A model generated the notes under the pieces. That model was not told the origin of the DNA and made no database searches. It was given only the letters and a program-made list of their open reading frames with translations. A stretch of DNA of 64,000 bases, taken from the NCBI RefSeq assembly GCF_037325665.1, contig NC_090246.1, positions 60,277,655 through 60,341,654 on the forward strand, written 5' to 3'. The position numbers and the translations under genes are program-made. The stretch's first letter is position 1. Each line of letters begins with the position of its first letter. The DNA is from Littorina saxatilis. Its lineage: Eukaryota; Mollusca; Gastropoda; Littorinimorpha; Littorinidae. Of the stretch, positions 35,955 to 46,946 are shown one piece after another.

Positions 35955-36160
35955 TTTCCGGCCGGGTCATACCTAAGACTTTAAAATTGGCAATCGCTAG
36001 TGGCTGCTCCGCCTGGCGTCTGGCATTATGGGGTTGGGTTAATGCTAGGACTGGTTGGTCCGGTGTCAGAATAATGTGACTGGGTGAGACGTCAGTCAGT
36101 GAAGCCTGTGCTGCGACTTCTGCCTTGTGCGTGGCGCACGTTGTATGTCAAAGCAGCACC
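35955..36160 (+). mobile_element. SINE family 2 fragment, 5'-truncated
   Basis: It starts GGCCGGGTCATACCTAAGAC, just inside the tRNA-like head seen in the copy at 60921-61270, and follows the same body (GGCAATCGCTAGTGGCTGCTCC, GACTGGTTGGTCCGGTGTC, AATAATGTGACTGGGTGAGA). Confidence 0.7.
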
Positions 36161-36221
36161 TGATATGGCCCTTCTTCAGTCTTGTCCTACGAAACACACA
36201 CACTGACACGCAGTCATGCAG

Positions 36222-36225
36222 GCGC

Positions 36226-36258
<33 letters not shown>
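36222..36258. repeat. (GT)n microsatellite
   Basis: A short pure GT run; a more degenerate GT/GC-rich array follows at 36545-36720. Confidence 0.85.
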
Positions 36259-36259
<1 letters not shown>

Positions 36260-36544
36260 TTGGGTGCGGCGTACGAGCAAGAAGAAGTAGGCCGGCTAAC
36301 TGATTTCGTTCAGGCGGCCGGATTGCTTTCTCTGACGTTTAACTGGGGGGAAAAAAATAACATGCCACTCCCTCTATATACCCGGATACGCAATCCTTTT
36401 ATCAGAAAACAACAAACAGAGAATGCATGCCGAGAAATATATGCAAAACTGATTTTTTTGTTTTATAGGCTCTGACCTGGTTCAAGTTATGACCACGGCT
36501 GTGTGTGGGCATGCTTTGCATGCGTGCGGCCAGTACCGTGCTTG

Positions 36545-36720
36545 TGTATGTGTGCGTGTGTGTGTGTGTGTGTGACCGTGTGTGTGTGTGCGTGCGTGCG
36601 TGTGTGTGTGTGTGTGTGTCTCGACGGTGTCGTGACGTGTGTGTGTGTGTGTGTGTGCGTGCGTGCGTGTGTGCGTGCCTGCATGAGTGGGGGTCCCCAT
36701 GAGTGATCTGAGTGTGTGTG
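36545..36720. repeat. Degenerate GT array
   Basis: GT runs are broken by GACC, GCGTGC and CTCGACGG interruptions. Frames on both strands across it are artefacts. Confidence 0.85.
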
Positions 36721-37198
36721 GGTCAGTGTCATGCAACAGCATGGCAACACAAGTGCATTGTATCAAATAATAGGCTTGCGCTTTCAATTATTCACTGCTG
36801 TCTTTTTGACCTTTGGTCACTGTGACTCTAGCTCTCTGTTCCGGTGGTGACAGGGACAACAGTTGCGAGCTGATTCGGCGTCTCATCTTTTTTTTTTTTC
36901 ATTTTTTTTTTCATCATTTTCCCTTTAATTCAAACATGTAGTAAACCTGGAGTATATCATACATTTCTATCCCGTAAATAACAGCGTCTCATCTTAGTCA
37001 CCTTCAATCACCACCCAGCTAGTGTGAATGCTAACAAATTTTAGATTCCAGGTAAAGTGATTGATGAACAAGAGAGAATCAGTACACACTGGTAACACTT
37101 GGTTTTCAGTCTCCATCTTATATCTTGTGCTCGCATAGGAGCACAGTTCGTCGGTTGAGAAAAAGCTAAGTATTGACAACATGCGATAGAAAAATTAA

Positions 37199-38267
37199 AG
37201 GCACAGTAAGCCTCCCGTAAACCATCACAGAGCTCCCCGAGCGTCTACATACGGTACCGGGTACAAGCATACTTCCATTTGAACGCTCACCGAACGGGAA
37301 CATCCTGGCTGCTTTCTGTCGAGCGTGAGAAATTTTCAAAGAATTTATTTTCGTGGACTTGGTCCTCTACAACAATGGCGTCTCGTTTTGGTGCTGGACG
37401 GCTGTTATGAATATATTCAATACCGGAAATCACGCCCGGACAGTAAGCCTCCCGTAAACCATCACAGATACTGTCAGGCTTTTACACACAGTACAAACAC
37501 CCTTCCATTTGAACGCTCACCAAACGGGAACATCCTAGGTGCCCTACGTAAAGAGCGAGCAATTTTTAAAGAATTAATTATGCAGATTGTCTCGAATACT
37601 TTGGACCCATCCTGAACTCAGGTCAAAAATGAGTTACTTCCCTTCGGGTCTCATTCTATCGATGTAAACTGGCCATGGCCGTGGATCGATAATTATCAGA
37701 ATGTTCAGTTTTGGACCGTGGTGCGTTTTTGCGCTAGACCTAACTTTTAAAATCTAAATAATAAATTGACAGCTTGTTACACAAACATTCTTTAATCATA
37801 AAAGAATTCTTTTTTCATCAGGACAAGATCAGTACAATTCGAAGTTGTGAAAGTTTGAAAAAAGAAAAGCCCAAAAGCAGGGTCACGCAAGGGTCGTAGC
37901 AGACGACGGTTTATGCATATCGCCGTTCCTCTCAACAGTCAAAAGCCATCGCTAGAGTTCTTGTGAACCACAGCCGTTTGTTTCGTGCATAAAAACGTGC
38001 TATTATTGTAGATAAGCTCACATCGAGTCGCATTCAAATGACTAACTGACGACTGCATTGTGAACAAGGGAAACTGGATCACACGGGTTCACGATGGCTC
38101 AGGGGTAAGATAAACCACGCAAAAATAAATTCTTTGAAAATTGTTCGCTCTTTACGGAGGGCACCTAGGATGTTCTCAATCGGTGAGTGTTTAAATGAAA
38201 GGGTGTTTGTACTGTGTGTGAAAGCCTGACCGTATCTGTGATGGTTTACGGGAGGCTTACTGTGCCT
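37199..38267. mobile_element. TTAA-type non-autonomous DNA transposon, 1069 bp
   Basis: The left end AGGCACAGTAAGCCTCCCG and its right-end complement are flanked by TTAA at 37195-37198 and 38268-38271. The inverted similarity goes on for over 100 bp (ACCATCACAG, TTCCATTTGAACGCTCACC). The left end is present twice: a second copy of the terminal block begins at about 37440. Interior frames are short and no transposase is visible. piggyBac or Kolobok are the superfamilies with this target site. Confidence 0.8.
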
Positions 38268-38271
38268 TTAA

Positions 38272-38763
38272 TAAGAAAGATTATATCAACAGGAAGAATA
38301 ATGAAAGGAAAGGATAAAAAATTTGGGAAGGAAAAAAACCGCACACAAAACAGATGAGCTAAAACAAATAATTGTTAAATGTACTAAAAGGATTTGGGTG
38401 ATGTTGCCCATTCTTCACTCTCCGGGCGAATTATTATCATGACGTCAACCAGAGCTAATTAAGTTTCGTGTTGCGATTTGAATGTCACTAACTGTGTCAT
38501 ACCATGGGTTTCCCAAGAAAAACGAATCTACGTAATCTGTAAACAAGCTTCAGCCTAACACATTCGGGAGTGAAGTCTCATACTAACATGGTGCAGTCAC
38601 TGTCCATACTGGCCTGGGAAGGTAAGATACTTCAATGTTATTACGTACCTGTATTGCTAGTTCAGCTGACTTTTTGTCATTGAACACTCTTGTTTTCATT
38701 GCCTTTAGCTAAATTTTTCATTGGATTTCCTCTTTTCGATGCCATTTAGTGAGTGTTTGGTTG

Positions 38764-38766
<3 letters not shown>
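38272..38766. other. Intergenic stretch, nothing recognised
   Basis: Ordinary AT-rich sequence with no supported feature. Confidence 0.3.

Positions 38767-38847
<81 letters not shown>
38767..38847. repeat. Compound (CT)n(CA)n microsatellite
   Basis: A CT run to 38822 followed directly by a CA run. Confidence 0.95.
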
Positions 38848-39280
38848 AAGAGAACCACAAACCATTGTGGAGAGTGGGGTGAAGTGACATTAACAATGTT
38901 ACTATAGGCACGACAACTTTAAACCATTCTGGCATTGCAGTGTACGATGGGCACGGTGTGTGTGTGTGTGTGTTTGCGTCAGTGCTTACGTCGTGCGTGT
39001 GTGCGAGTGTGCGTCACTGCTTGCGTGTGTGTGCGAGCGTAAGTGTGTGCGCGTTAGTGCCGAGCGCGCGCGTTTGTGTGCCGTGTCTGTGTTCCGCCCT
39101 GTTCGTGTCACCGTACAAGTTTGCACCATGTAGTGGGTGTGTCGACGTACCGTCGTCAGTGTCACTTGGTTCGGTGTGAACGTGGATGTCTTTGTGTGCC
39201 GGTTGTCTGTTATGCGTGTTAATGACAAGGAGCACGCTTCTTCTTGTGCAGAAGGAATTTGCTAGAGAGAGAGGGACAAC

Positions 39281-39535
<255 letters not shown>

Positions 39536-39604
39536 AGAATCGTCATGGACAGGGAGAGATGGAGACAGAGACAGGGAGAGATGGAGACAGACACAGACAC
39601 AGAG

Positions 39605-40010
39605 CAGGGACGGACCTAAGTAGGGTGAGGGGGCCCCAATTGTGGTAGGGGTACATTAGTTGAGGGTGCGAAGCACCCGCGAACCTTCTAGGGGGGTCCG
39701 GGGGCATGCCCCCCAGGCACATTTTTGAAATCCAGATTATGTGCAATCTGGCGCATTCTGGGAGTATTTGTCATGAGTTTTAAAGACAAAACAAACTGAC
39801 TAAATGTTAAAGCATATATTTTGTTAGGCAAAAAAAAAAAAAAATAGGTGTGGTTACGGTAACATAGCCAAAAAAAATAGGGTAGGTAGGTTGGCAATTA
39901 CTTTTTTTTTTTTTTAACTTTTTTTTCTAATGTGTACAAATTAAACCTACTTGACAGGGAAATAAGTGTGCGACACGGGCGCTTTCGCTTTCATTGCGTT
40001 TTTTGCACTC

Positions 40011-40052
<42 letters not shown>

Positions 40053-40230
40053 GTAATAAGAAGTTATAGGATCGGCCCCTAAAAATAGGGTAGGTCGGGT
40101 TACCGTAACCACACCTATTTTTTTTTTTTAGGCCTTACCCCTGGAGGAGGTACATGGTCAGGCCATGGGGGGGGGGGGGGGCGGGGTTCTGGGCAACAGG
40201 AAACCCCCCCCCCTGGGTCCGGCGGCCCTG
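39605..40230. mobile_element. CAGGG-ended MITE, 626 bp with a nested Harbinger-like MITE
   Basis: The ends are CAGGGACGGACCTA and GGGTCCGGCGGCCCTG, with CAGAG on both sides (39600-39604, 40231-40235). The flanks are themselves GACAGA-rich, so the duplication alone is weak support, but the copy at 46126-46292 has the same ends and an unambiguous 5-bp duplication. The insert at 39827-40134 belongs to another family. Confidence 0.7.
39827..40134. mobile_element. PIF/Harbinger-like MITE nested in the CAGGG element
   Basis: The ends are GGCAAAAAAA and TTTTTTTAGGCC, with inner arms AGGTGTGGTTACGGTAAC and GTTACCGTAACCACACCT. TTA flanks both sides (39824-39826, 40135-40137). A poly-T run of about 33 lies inside. 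Confidence 0.7.
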
Positions 40231-40455
40231 CAGAGACACAGAGACAGAGACAGAGACAGACAGAGAAAGAGACAGACAGACAGAGACAGAGACATGCAGA
40301 CTGACAGACATACCGTGACACAGTCGGAGATCGAGAAAGCCGAGATATAGGCGCCGGACAGAGAAATGTGGGCCGGTTTATAAGTGGAGGGTCGTTTAAC
40401 TGGTACATGTGTTTCAGCTATTATTGTATACACAACTGGTGAGGTTTACTTGAAC

Positions 40456-40493
40456 GGTTGAAAACGACGTTAAACACCAAATAAAGAAAGAAA
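40456..40493 (+). mobile_element. 38-bp SINE family 4 tail insertion with 13-bp target duplication
   Basis: The insert is only the tail of the family (GGTTGAAAACGACGTTAAAC then ACCAAATAAAGAAAGAAA). GGTTTACTTGAAC flanks it exactly at 40443-40455 and 40494-40506. It is the shortest of five family 4 insertions in the window that can be bounded by target duplications. Confidence 0.9.
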
Positions 40494-40956
40494 GGTTTAC
40501 TTGAACATGTTATTCACAAAATGGGACAACTTTCTTCGCAGCCATAGCAGCAACATGCCTCGCCTTCCCGCCATGTCAAGTTCAACCGACAGAACCGGAT
40601 GTACCGTATAAACTATAATGCGCATATCCGGGATATTGCGGATGTTCATCATGTAGAGTAAATTATCACTCCAACAGCCTTTATGTCGTCTCTGTCAAAG
40701 AACGGTCGCTGGTTTTATATCTGACTTGCCGCGCACAGGCCAGTGACCGATTTACTGACACGAACCGGTGACAAGAGACAAAGAAAGAATATTGTAAACA
40801 AGAACCAGCCTGGTTATCGTCTCTCCTTTGTTTTCCTCTCTCTGTCTTTGTTGAAACCAGGTCACGTTCGTGTACAGTGGTAGAATTCTGTTCTTTTATT
40901 TACCCAGGATGAACCTGCACTTTAAATTGCGCGCGCTCACTGCACACCGCTCAGCG

Positions 40957-40959
<3 letters not shown>

Positions 40960-40988
<29 letters not shown>

Positions 40989-41011
40989 TCCCACACACAC
41001 ACACCCACACG

Positions 41012-41082
<71 letters not shown>

Positions 41083-41084
41083 CA
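40960..41084. repeat. (CA)n microsatellite with short interruptions
   Basis: CA runs with CTCC, CCCA and GCA interruptions. Confidence 0.9.
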
Positions 41085-41599
41085 ACTTTGTTGCAGCCAG
41101 GGTCAGAGGGACAAGAGTAATTTACACACAACTTACACACAAAAGCGATACTGGAAGGGTCACACAAATTCCAAATTCCGAAACTGCCGGGCACTGCAAG
41201 AATTTTGATCTAGCCTGTATCATGCTACAAACATCACGATTTAACCCTTTCGCTGCCAATCAAAACTTCCTGACTGCCAGGGAATATTGGAGTTCGGGGT
41301 GTAATAATTCACAAAAAATTCTAGCTCCAAACTGGCAGTAGGTAGAAAAGTAAAACCTATGTTATTTTTAAAAGAAATTCAACCAAGAATCTGTTTTTAG
41401 TATCTAATCATGGAAATAATGCACAAGTTCAGGACGGGTATACCCGTCCTAAGGCAGTCAAGGGGACAATGGGCAAAACAAATATACTTCGTGTCTAATC
41501 TTCTTATTAAGTCCACTTCAGTGTTTAAACTAACTCAATATCGTGGAGAAAGAGGCGCGAGAACTATTCTGCATCGCCGAAGTTCGTATATATTGATAA

Positions 41600-41802
41600 G
41601 GCCAACAAAAAAAAATAGTCTGTTTACGGTAACCCGACCGACCCTATTTTTTTCGCGCGACCCTAGACTTTTTTTGGCATTTGGAAAAAAAAAAAATAAT
41701 AACGTAAAAATATGGTTTTTTGGAGAAAAAAAAAATATCCCGACCTACCGACCCTATTTTTTGGGGCCTATGTTACCGTAAACAGACCTATTTTTTTTGG
41801 CC
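41600..41802. mobile_element. PIF/Harbinger-like MITE, 203 bp, TAA duplication
   Basis: The ends are GGCCAACAAAAAA and TTTTTTTTGGCC, with inner arms AGTCTGTTTACGGTAACC and TGTTACCGTAAACAGACC. TAA lies on both sides (41597-41599, 41803-41805). Confidence 0.8.
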
Positions 41803-41805
41803 TAA

Positions 41806-43025
41806 TATGTTTTCTTTGGCACAGTATCGAGTGTTGTGTCGCCGTGTCAGAAAGATCGTAACTGATGAGATAATTTGACATGATGTTCAGACAGACGCGC
41901 CAACATGAATCACGTTGAACACAGAAGCTTCCCTGTTTCAATCAATTAGCAAGACTGATTGTTCGTGTCTTGTGCGTAAAATGTAATCGCTAGAAAAAGT
42001 CCTCTCGTCAACACAACGAAAACTAAGCAAACCTTCACCGGTATTTGGGCTTAAATTTCAAACGCCTGAAGTCTTATTTACAACATGAAAACATTGTGTT
42101 GTATTCAGGTACTTGATTCGCAAGACTGAAAGGATGTTTTGGTATAAACGTTCACGGGCCTAAAAACTCATTATTCTCATAGCTACCGCATTGTCCTTTC
42201 ACCTGGGAAGACTGATTGAAGTACATGTATACATGACCTGGCAGAAGAAAACACACACATATTCGGAAACTTGATATGACTCTCTAGAAAAATCGTGAGA
42301 TGTGACTGTAGCTGAATTACTCACGCTGCAGTAAATCACTCTCGTATGTGTCAGCATTAGCATAAAGACATCCGGAAGACACTCACTCGCACAAATAGAG
42401 AATCATTGAAAAACAAATATCAACAAAATATAACGCAGATGTAGTAGGGAAAGTCGCCAAACCCGGAACAGTAAAGGAGAAGCAACTGGACCAGACCAAC
42501 ACATGGATAATGCAAATCGTTCTTTATATTGTCACATACTAGACTCTATTAGTAAATCAACGAACAACATAACATAAAATAAAAGTCACGCAACTCATCC
42601 GACTGATCATCATAAAAATGTCTGCATCTGTTCCAGGTTGGACGCATGGGGGTGTAACGTGGAACACAGTGTGTTGTCAAACTCGGAATAGCCTACATAC
42701 AAAAACAAACAGACTCTCTTTCTAGTGCTCTATGTGTCTCTCACTCACACATTTACACCTACACACTCTCAATCACACGCACACAAGCACACATTGCCAC
42801 ACACACAAGAGAATTAAATACGTCATAATATTTTGATTGATCCATTGTATTTAAATGTCTTTTTTCACATCATATTTTGATTTTTACCAAGGAAATAACA
42901 AATCGGATAACAATTTAAGCCTAAAATGTGAACAAAATAGATAAATAAGGGCTAGGTATGAACAACAAAAACGGAGAAACTAAACCTTTCCACACAAAAA
43001 GGAAAAAAAGAAGCTGAGAACCGAT
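41806..43025. other. Intergenic stretch, nothing recognised
   Basis: AT-rich sequence without credible exons or element ends. A short CACACA-rich patch lies near 42770-42810. Confidence 0.3.
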
Positions 43026-43027
43026 TT

Positions 43028-43136
43028 CGCAGACAATGTCCTTTTGCCTTCTACTGTCAGCGCAGTCATCGTGTGATCACTGTGTGAACTTCTGGCACTG
43101 TATCATGCCCTCAGGAGAGTTGGTGCCACACATGAA
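43028..43136 (-). pseudogene. PHD-like zinc-motif fragment, first copy
   Basis: The minus strand reads WYCFMCGTNSPEGMIQCQ, then, with damage, THDDCADSRRQKDIVCEI-type sequence. The spacing C-x2-C ... C ... H-x2-C ... C follows a PHD/treble-clef finger. Such a finger is common at the C-terminus of invertebrate pogo-like transposases as well as in host proteins; which it is cannot be told. Several ligand residues are lost. Confidence 0.45.
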
Positions 43137-43325
43137 GCAGTACCACAAGATTTCGCAGCTTCATTTGTACCCCTCTTCTGTTGACAAACAGATATGAAAG
43201 GGCTACCTGCCCATGCAATTGACGAAATTTAAAAATCAATACGCATAAAGTCTGAAAGCAAATAACTAAGAACAGATTTAAGAACTGCTTTCGCAGACAC
43301 AAAAAATAACCAGGTACAGATTTCG

Positions 43326-43394
43326 CAGACAAAGTCCTTTTGTCCTCTGCTGTCAGCGCAGTCGTCGTGGGCCCACTGTGTGCATCTCTGGCAC
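43326..43394 (-). pseudogene. PHD-like zinc-motif fragment, second copy, split by a LINE
   Basis: The minus strand reads ILCQRCTQWAHDDCADSRGQ then KDFVCEICTW, a better preserved second half of the same finger (C-x2-C, H-x2-C, C-x2-C). Its first half, YCFMCVTNSP, lies about 940 bp away at 44338-44370. The LINE fragment 43395-44337 separates them. Confidence 0.5.
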
Positions 43395-44337
43395 AGTATC
43401 AATCAATCAATATCAATATGAAGCTTATAATTATAGCGCGTATTCCGTGGGTACAGTTCTGAGCGCTTGTCGAAGAGTTGTCAACACAGGACTAACAAAG
43501 AAACTAACATCTACAGACGGACACGAACCCTATCACACACTAGCAAACCCGGATAAACATACAACAAACAACTGTTTAACAACAATGTACACATCAATAG
43601 CCATGTCCAAACAAAATGATATCAAACACAAAGAAAACACCTCTCACAGAGCACAGCATAAGAATGTCTTTTGGGGCACAACACATCACGTCGAACATGA
43701 AATTCGCAGCCAGCTACGGGAAGAACTGAGTCTTCAACCTACTCTTGAACGCGTCAAGAGAGGGGCTCTGGCGAAGCCCAAGCGGCAGGGAGTTCCAGAC
43801 GGAGGGGCCCGCGGAGGGAAATGCACGCTGACCAGCAGATGCAAGTTTCGAGCGAGGGATGTGAAGGCGGAGTGGGTCAGCAGCAGAACGAAGGGGACGG
43901 TCGGAAGGCTGGGTGTACAGGTCCAGGGAGGATTGAAGGTACTCGGGAGCAGAGTCGTTGAGACACTTGTAGACCAGAGTGGACAGTTTTTAGGAGATTC
44001 GGGTGTTGACAGGGAGCCAGTGCAAGGAGCGAAGTAGGGGGGTGATGTGGTCTCGCTTCGTCTTTCTCAACGTCAGCCTGGCGGCAGCGTTCTGGACTCG
44101 TTGTAGGCCATGAATGGATGAAGCGGGGAGGCCAGCCAGAAGGGAGTTGCAGTAATCCAGACGACTGAAGATGAGGGAGACAACCAGCTTGACACAGGCG
44201 TCGTGGGTCAGGTAGCGACGGATGGAGGCGATGCGTCGTAGGTGGAAAAAGCAGGTCTTGATGATGAAGGAGATGTGTGTCTGCATGGAGAGAGTGGAGT
44301 CGAGAAAGACGCCAAGGCTCTTGACAGCAGGGGAGTT
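43395..44337 (-). mobile_element. LINE 3' fragment (CR1/L2-like reverse transcriptase C-terminus)
   Basis: On the minus strand, 44337-43990 encodes the post-catalytic part of a non-LTR reverse transcriptase: SLGVFLDSTLSMQTHI, SRLDYCNSLLAGLP, LQRVQNAAARL and ITPLLRSLHWLPV. After a frameshift near 43990 the typical C-terminus continues (SVWNSLPLGLRQSPSLDAFK near 43760). A 3' UTR ends in ATTGATTGATTGAT repeats at about 43395-43415. Endonuclease and catalytic RT motifs are absent: it is a 5'-truncated, dead copy. Confidence 0.85.
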
Positions 44338-44424
44338 GGTGACACACATGAAGCAGTACCAAGTGCTTTCCTCCAGGATACATAGAATGCATCGTTAAGA
44401 ATGTTCCCATTTTCTTCCTCTCAG

Positions 44425-44730
44425 CAGAAGCTACCCTCCTTCCACCCCTTCCACCACCAAGACTAACAGGGGACAAGGGAGTAAACATTTCGTACACCTG
44501 GAATGGGAAGTTAAACTGCTTGTGTTTGGGTGAAGTAATTTATTCGTTATTTATTCGTCAGGGGAGTAACATTTTTGTAAGAAATGTTTACTCGGAACTC
44601 ACCTGTCTTGGGGAGTAATTTTCTCGTGTAATGGGGGAGTGCTTTTTTCGTAAAGGGAGTAACTTTTTCGTACGAAATGTTTACTCCGGAGTAAAAATCT
44701 CGTGGGAGTAATTTTCTCGTGTTACACCGG
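44425..44730 (-). mobile_element. Second copy of the palindromic-module element
   Basis: Its reverse complement begins CCGGTGTAACACGAGAAAAT and matches 1-255 of the window in order, including GGTGGTGGAAGGGGTGG. The far half is diverged or missing. Confidence 0.65.
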
Positions 44731-45415
44731 CATGGATTTTGAGTTGAGCTGTTGGATACACGTGACTTTTCAAATCTTTGTCTCCGTTAAAATGATTACA
44801 AATCCATGACGTTTTATCACAGCAATCAACATTTTATGTGACGTATATAGATAAAGAGTAATAAAACGAATATATAACGGTCACTACACATTTCTGCAAA
44901 ACAGTTATTCATGAATTGTTTCCCGTTGATTGCATATTGAGGTGTTCCAAGTTTGCCGACTGTTCCGGGATTGGCGACTTTCCCTTAATACAAGAAACGT
45001 ATCTGCAGCAGGACATGCAAGGTAACCATACAAAATGGCATGTGATTGTTGATGATTTAGGAACGTGTGCGTTTTTATCTTTGCAAGCTCTAGTAATAAG
45101 CATGCGTGCGTGAGTTTGACTTATTTTGGGGCTTGTAACAAATTTCGACATCGATGATCGAGACTTTGTATGCACATGGCTTTGAGCTTGAAGGACAACC
45201 AGTATTGCATAAGTCAGTTTAATTTTGAATTCTAAAAGGGTCACGAGAAAGAGGGACCCCGCCCCCGCCGCCCCCCCCCCCCCCCACCCATCCCTCAAAT
45301 AAGACCAGCGTCGTAGAAAGTACCATAACAAGAAACTGGGATTTCTCGAATAAAACAAATGGAATATGATTGTAGATAAATCTGAAACGTGTGAGTTCAT
45401 TTGCTATCTTTGTAA

Positions 45416-45672
45416 GGCCTAAAACAAAACAAAAACGGTTCGCCGACTGACCATATTTTTCTCCTCCCGACTCTACAACAATGTTTTTCTTTTTAAGCCT
45501 TTAAAAACAAATTTAAAAATGACCAAAACTCGTGTTCGCAGATTTTACAAGGAATTCTACCTTTCTGCGACATCAAGGGAATACAGCTCGTACGAGTTCC
45601 GATCAATAAAAAGCAACATCCCAGGTTTAAAAAAAAAAATGATAGGAACCTACCTACCCTAATGTTTTGGCC
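45416..45672. mobile_element. Decayed GGCC-ended MITE
   Basis: GGCCTAAAACAAAAC at the left and AATGTTTTGGCC at the right resemble the Harbinger-like family, with inner GCCGACTGACCATA and ACCTACCTACCC. The flanking trinucleotides no longer match. Confidence 0.45.
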
Positions 45673-45699
45673 TTGTCAGTGGAAAGAACATTCATTTAT

Positions 45700-46120
45700 T
45701 TGTGTATTTATTCATGTTTGCCTTAGCACAAGTGTTTGCATCCGAAAAACGATTACTCACAAAAAGAAGGAAAAAATGTAGCAAACAAATATTCCTGCAG
45801 CGAGAAATTAATAGAGGTGGGGATTTCTCAACTTGTGACTGTAGATTAATAACAAACGTGGGGTTTATGTAGGCGCCTTTGTTAGCATACTGACATCGGG
45901 AAGACAGTGACTTAATTTGTTTAATGTTTTTGAAATCTTCACCTCTTAAATCTTGCTGTAGTAACATTTCTATTTCTTTATGTTTTGTGTGTATTTTTTT
46001 TTTTGTCTTATCAAGGATGCGCTTGTCTTCGTCACATTTTTTCCCCGATTTATCAAGGCATGTTGTCGTGCATACCGGACATAGACAGACGGCTAAGGTT
46101 TTCCCGTTAGCATGACATTT
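45700..46120 (-). pseudogene. Unidentified coding-like fragment, Lys-rich
   Basis: A minus-strand frame reads CHANGKTLAVCLCPVC, then DEDKRILDKTKKKIH, EIEMLLQQDLRGEDFKNIKQ and ANKGAYINP. The charged, helix-like composition and four close cysteines look more protein-like than chance, but the frame runs into a MITE at its 5' end (46126) and no start or splice sites are evident. It may be a relic of a transposon protein or a host exon. Confidence 0.25.
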
Positions 46121-46125
46121 CAACG

Positions 46126-46292
46126 CAGGGCCGAACCAAGTTCGTTTGAGGGGGGGAGGGGGGGTGGTTCCAACTGAAGGCAGGGGTCCAAAGTCCACAT
46201 TTTTTTTTCTCTGAGAGGTACATTGGATGGCCAGGGGGGGGGGGGTTCCGGAACCCCAGGAACCCCCCCCCCCCCCCCCAGATCAGGCCCTG
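46126..46292. mobile_element. CAGGGCC MITE, 167 bp, 5-bp target duplication
   Basis: CAGGGCCGAACC at the left and GATCAGGCCCTG at the right form short inverted ends. CAACG lies on both sides (46121-46125, 46293-46297). The interior has long G and C runs that can pair. It is the clearest copy of the family also seen at 39605-40230 and, in part, 50951-51200. Confidence 0.8.
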
Positions 46293-46599
46293 CAACGGGC
46301 TATCGTGTCCTCGCACCACCACCACCAGCCACAGCCCCCACCCCCACCCTCCCATCCACCACTCTCTCATCCTGCCTTTTTGAAAGGGTCTTGAGGTATG
46401 AAGCGTAGCTTATCATGTTTCATAGTATGACTGACTGTCGGGTCGAGTTGTGGTGTTGTAGAGAGCGCAGTGAGTGTGTTGTGTGGCTCTCAGTTCGGTA
46501 GAAACCAGGTCAGTTTTATTAGTCACAACTGATTCTTCACAGTTTAGTTTTGTTTGGTTTCTTGGCGTGTGTGTGTGTGTGAGGTGTGTGTGTGTCACA

Positions 46600-46830
46600 G
46601 TGTTGTGACTTGTTTGGGATGACCTTGAGGAACAGTGTTCTAACACCTGACATAACAAACCTTAGGTTAAAACAAATGAAAGTAAAGATATAAAATGAAA
46701 CGTTCCCAGTACTCTTAGGCTTGCTCGTATATTAGCTTGTGAACATCTGGCTGCGTGACAGTATTGCCTTTTGTCTGTGTGCCTCTTTGAGTAAGCGGGC
46801 GGTAAACCGCAGCGTGTGTATTCAGTTAGT
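46600..46830. repeat. Dispersed duplicate of 59030-59255
   Basis: The two regions share GTGACTTGTTTGGGATG, CCCAGTACTCTTAGGCTTGCTCG, GGCTGCGTGACAGT, CCTTTTGTCTGTGTG and GGCGGTAAACCGC, and both run into a GT array. They differ by small insertions. The pair is either an interspersed repeat or a local duplication about 12.4 kb apart. Confidence 0.6.
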
Positions 46831-46876
46831 GTGTGTGTGTGTGTGTGTGTGTGAGTGCGTTCATGCGTGTGTGTCT

Positions 46877-46945
<69 letters not shown>
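46827..46945. repeat. GT microsatellite array
   Basis: Two GT runs separated by AGTGCGTTCATGC; TCTG-type repeats follow to about 47200. The open frame across it is an artefact. Confidence 0.9.

Positions 46946-46946
<1 letters not shown>

Noticed and set aside
43378-44037. A 219-codon plus-strand frame
   Set aside because: It is antisense to the LINE reverse-transcriptase fragment, whose minus-strand motifs are unmistakable.
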